From contig JAJYMU010000085.1 in NCBI GenBank assembly GCA_021786655.1, positions 1 through 14,433 of the forward strand: a DNA stretch of 14,433 nt, written 5' to 3'. Below the pieces are notes generated by a model. The model saw only the letters and a program-made list of their open reading frames with translations. It made no database searches and was not told the DNA's origin. How positions within the stretch are numbered: the stretch's first letter is position 1; the number at the start of each line of letters is the position of its first letter. Shown piece by piece: positions 1 through 5,828 of the stretch. The stretch is from Bacteroidota bacterium. GTDB lineage: Bacteria; Bacteroidota; Ignavibacteria; Ignavibacteriales; Melioribacteraceae. Both the position numbers and the translations under genes were made by a program.

Positions 1-1
1 T

Positions 2-2047
2 GACGGCGTAATAGACGACGCGTGGGCAAAAGCAGATTCCGCAACAGATTTTTTTCAGCTGCAGCCGTTTTACGGAAAATCCCCTTCGAGAAAAACTTAC
101 GCAAAAGTTTTAACCACTGAAACGGCGCTTTACTGCTTAATGGTTTGTTACGATGAAAAAGAAAATATTCAGCAGCACACAGGAAATCTTGACGAAGGAG
201 GCGGCGATATTGTTTCAATCATGCTCGATACGTTTAACGACAATCGGACAGCTTACAAATTTGCGGTTAACGCCGCCGGTGCGCGTGCCGACTGCCGTTT
301 GCTGGATGATGCACGCAACCGCGATTACAGTTGGGACGGCATCTGGTTCTCCGCCGCAAAAATTTACGATTGGGGATTTGTCATCGAAATGGAAATTCCA
401 TATAAATCAATTCAGTACGATGAAAAACTAAACAACTGGGGTTTGGATTTCGACCGCTGGCGCCCGATCAATTCCGAAGACTTGTATTGGTGCAAGTACG
501 AACAAAACGAAGGTCAGCGAATTTCGAAATTTGGGAAACTTGTGTTTGAAGATTTTCATCCCTCAATCAAAAGTTTGAATCTTGAATTATATCCGGTGGT
601 GTTTGGAAAAATCAATTACCTCGGCAACAATAAATACAAAGTTGATCCTCACGCCGGTCTGGATATTTTTTACAATCCATCTCCGCAGTTAACTTTTCAG
701 GCAACCGCTAACCCCGATTTTGCGCAAATCGAAGCCGATCCTTACACGTTTAACATTTCACGTTACGAAACATTTTTTAGCGAGCGGCGCCCATTTTTTG
801 TTCAAGGCAATGAAATTTTTATGCCTTCTGGCAAACAACGCAGCACCGGTTTTTACAGTCCGCTCAATCTCTTCTACTCGCGCAGAATCGGAAGAAAATT
901 ACCCGACGGTTCCGAAGTTCCGCTTTCATTTGGTGCAAAAGCTTTCGGCAGATTTAACGATTGGGAGTATGGCGGATTCGTAGCTCGAACCGGGGAAAAA
1001 GATTTCACAAATTACGACGGCTCAAACGCGACGGAACCTTCGGCAGTATTCGTGTCCGGAAGAGTGAAAAAACAGATCATGGAAAATTCTTCGCTTGGTG
1101 TATTGTTTGTCGGCAAACAAACTGCCAACAATACCTACGGCGTGATCGATATCGACGGCGCACTGCGCAAATCTGATTGGCAGCTTGCATATCAAATTGC
1201 ACGTTCCGTAAAAAACTCCGAAGGTGATTTCGCTGCTTCGGCCGGATTCACACAATTTGCACCATCGTGGGTTACAATGGTTCGTACGAGATATGTCGGC
1301 AATAACTTCGATATCAACCAAGTGGGATATGTACCTTGGATAGGAACAACAGAGTTAACTGGAATTACCGGACCGATCTGGTATCCAAAGGAAGGCGCGA
1401 TTTCGCAAATACTAATTTTCGGCGGCGCTTCACTTACTCACAAAAAAATTGAAAACTACACCGATCATTCGGCTGTGTTTGTTTATAACATGCAATTTAA
1501 AAGCAATTGGGGATTTGAAGTTGACATGATTGCAGGCAGAGCCAAAGATTCCGGCATTCAATACGATTCATATGAGATAGATCCCAACATTTGGATCAGC
1601 CAAGCCAAATGGAACGCTAATTTTTACGGTGTTTACGCTAAGACTTATAATTTTTACAGAAACTATCTGGGTACTTACGGAGCTTTCGGCGGACAGTTTG
1701 ACTGGAAAGCTTTAAACATTCTTCAAGTCGGGACATCATTCAATATTTGGATTGAAGGAAAACCGGATGGAAATATTGAAGACATCACTTACAACGCGCG
1801 ACCGTTTTTCACTTTAACACCGATCAATGATATGAGTGTAACCGTTTACGCTGATAATCTTTTTGTACGATCCACCGACAGGATGGAAAGAATTTTTATA
1901 GGCGCACTTTTCGCATACCAGTTTTCACCGAAGAGCTGGATCTATTTTGCATTGAACGAAGTTCATGATAGAAACAACCCGATGGGAACGCTCGATTTGA
2001 CAGACCGCGTCTCCGTCTTCAAAATAAAATATTTGTATTACTTCTAA
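2..2047 (+). CDS. DUF5916 / CBM9-like outer-membrane beta-barrel protein (5' truncated by window edge)
   Basis: The reading frame is open from base 2, so the gene starts left of the window and 681 residues plus the stop are seen. The first ATG in frame (140) is not the start, because the sequence before it (D-G-V-I-D-D-A-W-A-K-A) is the typical opening of a CBM9-like sugar-binding domain. That domain covers roughly the first 150 visible residues. The conserved DUF5916 block follows at about residues 235-270 (NPDFAQIEADP, then ETFFSERRPFF). The remainder alternates aromatic and polar residues in barrel-like strands and ends in ...KYLYYF, a C-terminal aromatic typical of outer-membrane barrels. 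The predicted location is the outer membrane. The family is often found beside peptidases or transport genes, but its substrate is unknown. Known members run to roughly 700-850 residues, so a signal peptide and some N-terminal sequence are missing here. The family call is confident; the function is not. Confidence 0.88.
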   Translation, partial: DGVIDDAWAKADSATDFFQLQPFYGKSPSRKTYAKVLTTETALYCLMVCYDEKENIQQHTGNLDEGGGDIVSIMLDTFNDNRTAYKFAVNAAGARADCRLLDDARNRDYSWDGIWFSAAKIYDWGFVIEMEIPYKSIQYDEKLNNWGLDFDRWRPINSEDLYWCKYEQNEGQRISKFGKLVFEDFHPSIKSLNLELYPVVFGKINYLGNNKYKVDPHAGLDIFYNPSPQLTFQATANPDFAQIEADPYTFNISRYETFFSERRPFFVQGNEIFMPSGKQRSTGFYSPLNLFYSRRIGRKLPDGSEVPLSFGAKAFGRFNDWEYGGFVARTGEKDFTNYDGSNATEPSAVFVSGRVKKQIMENSSLGVLFVGKQTANNTYGVIDIDGALRKSDWQLAYQIARSVKNSEGDFAASAGFTQFAPSWVTMVRTRYVGNNFDINQVGYVPWIGTTELTGITGPIWYPKEGAISQILIFGGASLTHKKIENYTDHSAVFVYNMQFKSNWGFEVDMIAGRAKDSGIQYDSYEIDPNIWISQAKWNANFYGVYAKTYNFYRNYLGTYGAFGGQFDWKALNILQVGTSFNIWIEGKPDGNIEDITYNARPFFTLTPINDMSVTVYADNLFVRSTDRMERIFIGALFAYQFSPKSWIYFALNEVHDRNNPMGTLDLTDRVSVFKIKYLYYF

Positions 2048-2160
2048 ATGTGCTTTTCGTATCCGGCATCGTTGAGAACTTTCCCACCTTCCTTTTCGTT
2101 TTACACAAAGAGAATTATTATTTTCAATATCAAAAATCGCTCTCTTAAACCGGGACTAAA
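2048..2160. other. Intergenic spacer between DUF5916 gene and hydrolase
   Basis: This is 113 bp of AT-rich sequence. I see no strong hairpin with a T-run and no clear -10/-35 pair. A weak 6-bp inverted repeat (AAGAGA ... TCTCTT) lies in its second half. The hydrolase may be transcribed from here or by read-through. Confidence 0.4.
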
Positions 2161-2952
2161 ATGAAACTAACTATCAACAGCTTGTCGGTTCACACGTTCG
2201 GGGAAAGCTACAATCAGCCGGTTGTATTTGTGCATGGTTTTCCGTTCGATCATTCAATTTGGGAATTTCAAATCGAAGCGTTGAAAGATAAATATTATTG
2301 TGTCGCATACGACGTGAGAGGACTCGGAGAAAGTTACGTCGGCGATGGGCAATACACAATGGAAGCGTACGTTGATGATTTGTTTTCTATCATAAATGAG
2401 CTGTCTCTGCCCAAACCGATTGTGTGCGGGCATTCAATGGGCGGTTATATAGTTCTACGCGCGGTTGAAAAGCGGCAAGACAAATTCGGCGGATTAATTT
2501 TGTGCGGTACAAAATCCGAAGCCGACGATAACGCGGCAAAATTAAAACGCGCCGCCGGCATCGACCAGATCAATACGGAAGGATTAATAAAGTTCGTTGA
2601 CCCGTTCGTAACAAACTGTTTTGCCGAAGACACCGTAAAAGAGAACGAAAAACTTTTTCTCAACACTTTATTCAAAGCACACAAAAACGATCCCGCCGGC
2701 GTGAAGGGCGCGCTGATTGCTTTGGTAAGCAGAACCGATACAACACCGTTTCTTCCCCACATAAAAATCCCGACTTTGGTTCTGAGCGGCTCATTTGATA
2801 AAATTAGTCCGCCACCTTTAATGAGAACTCTTTCGGAAAAAATTCCACACTCTGAATTTGCGGTCATTCCTCAATCAGGACACATGTCGGTTTTAGAAAA
2901 CCCGGGATGTGTTAACGATTTAATTATCAGTTTCTTGGAACGAAGATTTTGA
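2161..2952 (+). CDS. Alpha/beta-fold hydrolase
   Basis: This 263-residue protein has the complete alpha/beta-hydrolase signature. The oxyanion-hole segment is HGFPFDHSIW (25-34), the nucleophile elbow is G-H-S-M-G-G with Ser92, the catalytic acid is probably Asp213 in SGSFDKISPP, and the catalytic histidine is His241 in SGHMSVLENP. There is no signal peptide, so it is probably cytoplasmic. Length and motifs resemble small esterases and the 3-oxoadipate enol-lactonase/BioH-like group, but no neighbour points to aromatic degradation or biotin synthesis, so the substrate is left open. The Shine-Dalgarno is poor (CCGGGACTAAA before ATG). The gene converges on the minus-strand cluster with only 35 bp between stop codons, and I see no good intrinsic terminator there. 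Confidence 0.9.
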   Translation: MKLTINSLSVHTFGESYNQPVVFVHGFPFDHSIWEFQIEALKDKYYCVAYDVRGLGESYVGDGQYTMEAYVDDLFSIINELSLPKPIVCGHSMGGYIVLRAVEKRQDKFGGLILCGTKSEADDNAAKLKRAAGIDQINTEGLIKFVDPFVTNCFAEDTVKENEKLFLNTLFKAHKNDPAGVKGALIALVSRTDTTPFLPHIKIPTLVLSGSFDKISPPPLMRTLSEKIPHSEFAVIPQSGHMSVLENPGCVNDLIISFLERRF

Positions 2953-2987
2953 TATGATCGCCGACTGATTGAGCCAGCCCGTAAAAA

Positions 2988-3914
2988 TCATTTCGGTTTT
3001 GTAATAACGCTGTCGATGTTTTCGAAATGAGGTGAAGGAGAATTTTTTTCCTTTGTCTTTACCTTTGCTTTTACAGTATCACCCTTTAGCTCTTTTGGTT
3101 TGTCGGTGGTCTTTTGCGGCTTAGCTTTCGCAAACATACTATCAAGACTTCTAAGCTCTTGTTCAGGATTTACGCTTTGAGGAACCGCTTTCTTCTTAGA
3201 TGTTTCAGCAGACTTACCTTTTGCCGGAAGAGGATTGCTGAGAGCAATTACACTATCAACATTTCTAAAGTTGGGCGAGTACTTGCCAGCCTGTGACCCG
3301 CCTTGAGATGCTTTAGCTCCGCTTATTTGTGCAGATTTTTTATCGGCGGGAGATTGTTTAGATAAAAGTATTACACTATCAACACTTTTGAAATGACCCG
3401 CGGTTTCATCTTTTTGCGGTTCAATCTGCTTTTTAATTTCCGAACCGATTTCTTTTGCTTTGTTTTCCACAGCGGTTGTGCTGATGTTCGTCGGCAATAA
3501 ATATGTATCCATAAATCCGAATGCGCCGGTTACAAAAGCAACGGTTAGGAGAGCGGAACAAAAAATGGGAATGAAATAACCGAGCAGAAATCTTACGCTT
3601 CGCCCGCCGCCTTTCTTATCCATTATTTTTGCATCGGGATCGTTTGTATGCAGCTCTTTAACCAAGTAACCGACTCTTCTTGCAGCGGTTACAACTATGT
3701 ATGCTAGAACCCAGCAGATTACCAATCCGGCAAAAAGCAGCGACAAGAAAAATATTTTCTTCTGCGAGTTCAACGCACTAACGATTACTACTGCAAATAC
3801 AACTAAGAAGAGAACCAACCTTTGATTAAGAACGGTTTCCGCACCGATACGGTCGCGATTTAATCTCTCGATTAAATCCGAATCATCGGACATGTTTCGT
3901 CTAAACCTTTTCAT
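2988..3914 (-). CDS. Membrane protein with C-terminal F-x-x-[VIL]-D-S repeats, function unknown
   Basis: I do not recognise the family. With the ATG at 3914 the protein has 308 residues. An upstream in-frame GTG (3926-3924) directly abuts the Nudix stop but has no ribosome binding site, whereas the ATG has GTGGGG about 6 nt upstream. The N-terminus is short, charged and cytoplasmic-looking. Hydrophobic segments follow at about 33-48, 54-76 and 109-131. The rest is a hydrophilic, Lys/Ser/Pro-rich and probably disordered tail. The tail contains four copies of a nine-residue motif at 174-182 (HFKSVDSVI), 215-223 (NFRNVDSVI), 253-261 (ELRSLDSMF) and 296-304 (HFENIDSVI), spaced about 40 residues apart. 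It is the last gene of the hldD-led minus-strand cluster. The repeats could be docking motifs for a partner, but this is inference. Confidence 0.75.
   Translation of the reverse strand: MKRFRRNMSDDSDLIERLNRDRIGAETVLNQRLVLFLVVFAVVIVSALNSQKKIFFLSLLFAGLVICWVLAYIVVTAARRVGYLVKELHTNDPDAKIMDKKGGGRSVRFLLGYFIPIFCSALLTVAFVTGAFGFMDTYLLPTNISTTAVENKAKEIGSEIKKQIEPQKDETAGHFKSVDSVILLSKQSPADKKSAQISGAKASQGGSQAGKYSPNFRNVDSVIALSNPLPAKGKSAETSKKKAVPQSVNPEQELRSLDSMFAKAKPQKTTDKPKELKGDTVKAKVKTKEKNSPSPHFENIDSVITKPK
3003..3395 (-). repeat. Four dispersed coding repeats, motif F-x-x-[VIL]-D-S-[VM]-[IF]
   Basis: The repeat units encode nine residues each and lie at 3369-3395, 3246-3272, 3132-3158 and 3003-3029, all in frame with the membrane protein gene. 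Three have aromatic Phe at position 2, and all have Asp-Ser at positions 6-7. The intervening linkers are unrelated and rich in Lys, Ser and Pro, which suggests selection on the motif and not recent tandem duplication. Confidence 0.7.
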
Positions 3915-3926
3915 GGTGTGCCCCAC

Positions 3927-4391
3927 TCAAAATTGATAAAACTCAACCGAGTGCTTAACAAATTTACCATTTGCGTAATCAAACTTCGCGGAAAAAAATT
4001 TATCTTGAAAGAGCCACGGAATAAAAATTTTGTCGCCTTCCCATAAATTCAAATCAAGAAGTTTCTCGTTGGGAATCCATTCCAAAGTGCCTTCATGTGA
4101 ATTTATAAGTTTGCCTTTGAAATTCCGCGCAACATATAGAAAAACGTACCAGTCTTTCTTCCCGTCGAACATTGGAAATGTTATGAACCCGCGCAGCGAC
4201 GGATTCTTAATCAGCAAACCGCTTTCTTCTTTTATCTCACGGATAACGCATTCTTCAGGCGTCTCACCTTGTTCAAATTTTCCGCCGAGCCCGTTCCATT
4301 TCCCTTCGTGAACGTCGTTCTTCTTTTTGTTGCGGAACAACATCAGCGTCTTATCATCTTTCATCACGTAACAAAGAGTGGCGAGCTGCAT
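3927..4391 (-). CDS. Nudix hydrolase (MutT / 8-oxo-dGTP diphosphatase-like)
   Basis: This 154-residue protein carries an exact Nudix box, G-x5-E-x7-R-E-U-x-E-E-x-G-U, running from Gly37 to about Leu59 (Glu43, Arg51, Glu52, Glu55, Glu56 and Gly58 all present). These residues bind Mg2+ and catalyse hydrolysis of nucleoside diphosphate-linked substrates. The surrounding sequence (KWNGLGGKFE near residue 31, and WYVFLYVARNF after the box) resembles MutT/NUDT1-type 8-oxo-dGTP diphosphatases. The exact substrate cannot be read from the sequence. The gene starts 1 nt after the stop of the upstream four-helix gene and its TGA abuts the downstream membrane-protein gene, so translation is probably coupled within one operon. 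Confidence 0.9.
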   Translation of the reverse strand: MQLATLCYVMKDDKTLMLFRNKKKNDVHEGKWNGLGGKFEQGETPEECVIREIKEESGLLIKNPSLRGFITFPMFDGKKDWYVFLYVARNFKGKLINSHEGTLEWIPNEKLLDLNLWEGDKIFIPWLFQDKFFSAKFDYANGKFVKHSVEFYQF

Positions 4392-4392
4392 A

Positions 4393-4767
4393 TTACTTCG
4401 GCTGGTTGATTGAATTTGCTAACGATGTGGAAATATCGTCGAGTTCATCTAAAAACCATTTTACTTTTTCGGCACGCGCACGTTTGCTGTCACGCAACAG
4501 CGCAAGCCATAACTTCGATTCGTTCGCAAATTTTAATGAGGAGATAGTGTGATTTGCTAAATCTTTTTTGGTGGAGGCAGCCGTCGCTTCGATGTAATTG
4601 CTTATCACGCTTGTTCCGCTGCCGAAAAGTTCATCGCTGATACGCTGCGTCACGTTGTCTTTCGGAAGCGAATCGATGAACTCAATCAGCTTCAAAGTGA
4701 AAAAGTAAATCCGTTTTCTGAACTCGCTTCGCGCTTTGGTAGTTTCAAGCTGTGTGTTGCTGCTCAT
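4393..4767 (-). CDS. Four-helix-bundle protein (23S rRNA IVP / S23 family type)
   Basis: This 124-residue, largely helical protein carries the pattern of the four-helix-bundle family first described from 23S rRNA intervening sequences. It shows a first helix with RKRIYFFTLKLIEFIDSLP, then the conserved G-[ST]-x-[VI]-x-x-N-Y/I-x-E-A turn (GSGTSVISNYIEATAA, residues about 50-65), and a third helix SLKFANESKLWL. The molecular function is not established for most members. Its start (4767) lies inside hldD, a 23-nt overlap, and its stop is 1 nt before the Nudix ATG. It is therefore embedded in the hldD operon and not in an rRNA gene. No inverted repeats were seen around it, unlike the copy at 13554. 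Confidence 0.82.
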   Translation of the reverse strand: MSSNTQLETTKARSEFRKRIYFFTLKLIEFIDSLPKDNVTQRISDELFGSGTSVISNYIEATAASTKKDLANHTISSLKFANESKLWLALLRDSKRARAEKVKWFLDELDDISTSLANSINQPK

Positions 4768-5743
4768 TTTTTATTCCGAAGTAAAAATCTTTTAAAAGAT
4801 AATTTTTAACGTAATCCGTCACGCCGTCACGGACATTCATTATCGGTTTGGTGTAGCCGGCGTTTTTCAATTTGTTCAATCTCGCTTCTGTAAAGTACTG
4901 GTACTTTTCACGAATGTCTTCCGGCATGTCGATGAATTCTATGTTAACCGGTTTGCCGACCGCATCGAAGAGAGCCGTGACTAAATCAATCCAAGTTTGC
5001 GCACGGCCGGTTCCAACATTATAAATTCCGTTCTTGTCCTGATGTTCGAGAAAGAAAAGACTCATGTCAACTGCGTCTTTTACATAAATGAAGTCGCGTT
5101 TCTGTTCGCCGTCTTTGTAATCCGGGTGGTAAGATTTGAAAAGTCTAACCTTTCCGGTATCGCGGACTTGCTCGAACGCTTTGTGCACAACACTGCGCAT
5201 ATCCCCTTTATGATATTCATTAGGTCCGTAAACATTAAAATATTTCAGTCCGGCAACATGATTCATCAAACCGTTTCGTTTAATCCATGTATCGAACAAA
5301 TGTTTTGAGTAACCGTACATGTTAAGCGGACGCAAATTTTCCATTTTGTTTTCGTCGTCTTCGTAACCGGTAGAACCGTCGCCGTATGTAGCGGCAGACG
5401 AAGCATAAACAAAGCGGACTCCTTTTTCCAAACTGTACTTTGCCAGTTCTTGCGAGTAATGAAAATTATTATCCATCAGGTAATCGGCATCTTTTTCGGT
5501 TGTTGAAGAACATGCGCCGAGGTGAATGATAGCGGTAATTTTAAATTGAATCTGCCGTTGAAGAATCAATCCCATAAAATCGTCTTTGTGATAAAAATCT
5601 TCGAAGCGAAGTCCGTTCAAGTTTCTCCATTTCTCATCCTTACCAAGCTCATCAACAATGATGATTTTATCTTCCCCCATTCTATTCAGCTTCCATACAA
5701 TTGCGCTGCCGATAAACCCCGCACCGCCCGTTACGACAATCAT
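4745..5743 (-). CDS. hldD: ADP-L-glycero-D-manno-heptose 6-epimerase
   Basis: This 332-residue extended SDR epimerase makes ADP-L-glycero-D-manno-heptose, the heptose donor for the LPS inner core, in the cytoplasm. The NADP-binding turn is T-G-G-A-G-F-I-G (5-12). The GACSSTTEKD segment (76-85) is characteristic of HldD/RfaD. The catalytic pair is Tyr143-x-x-x-Lys147 (YGYSK). Lys179, in HKG, corresponds to the second active-site lysine of the E. coli enzyme. Further family hallmarks are KYFNVYGPNEYHKG, RDFIYVKD and NVGTGRAQTW. Length is close to E. coli HldD (about 310) with a short C-terminal extension. The start is the ATG at 5743, preceded by GGTGA. It leads the minus-strand cluster and is divergent from metH. 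It implies a heptose-containing LPS. Confidence 0.95.
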   Translation of the reverse strand: MIVVTGGAGFIGSAIVWKLNRMGEDKIIIVDELGKDEKWRNLNGLRFEDFYHKDDFMGLILQRQIQFKITAIIHLGACSSTTEKDADYLMDNNFHYSQELAKYSLEKGVRFVYASSAATYGDGSTGYEDDENKMENLRPLNMYGYSKHLFDTWIKRNGLMNHVAGLKYFNVYGPNEYHKGDMRSVVHKAFEQVRDTGKVRLFKSYHPDYKDGEQKRDFIYVKDAVDMSLFFLEHQDKNGIYNVGTGRAQTWIDLVTALFDAVGKPVNIEFIDMPEDIREKYQYFTEARLNKLKNAGYTKPIMNVRDGVTDYVKNYLLKDFYFGIKNEQQHTA

Positions 5744-5828
5744 TTTTTCACCAACCCTAAATTTTAATTCAATGTCAATTTAAGTATATTCGCTTATAAC
5801 TACAAAAGACTGGTAAGGTTAACAATAG
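5744..5828. promoter_or_regulatory. Divergent hldD-metH intergenic region (presumed promoters)
   Basis: This 85-bp AT-rich gap separates two divergent genes and so probably holds both promoters. I see no unambiguous -35/-10 pair; TATATTCG near 5786 and TTATAA near 5795 are only suggestive. The space is too short for a cobalamin or SAM riboswitch plus promoter, and none of their conserved boxes is visible. AAGG at about 5814-5817 is the likely metH Shine-Dalgarno. Confidence 0.4.

Noticed and set aside
2953..2987. Bidirectional terminator between the convergent hydrolase and membrane-protein genes
   Set aside because: I could not find a stable stem followed by T-runs on either strand in the 35-bp gap.
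3915..3926. GTG at 3926 as start of the membrane protein
   Set aside because: It directly abuts the upstream TGA with no Shine-Dalgarno. It cannot be fully excluded as coupled re-initiation, but the ATG 12 nt downstream is more likely.
5744..5828. Cobalamin or SAM riboswitch upstream of metH
   Set aside because: Only 85 bp lie between divergent start codons, and no conserved riboswitch boxes or terminator stem are seen.
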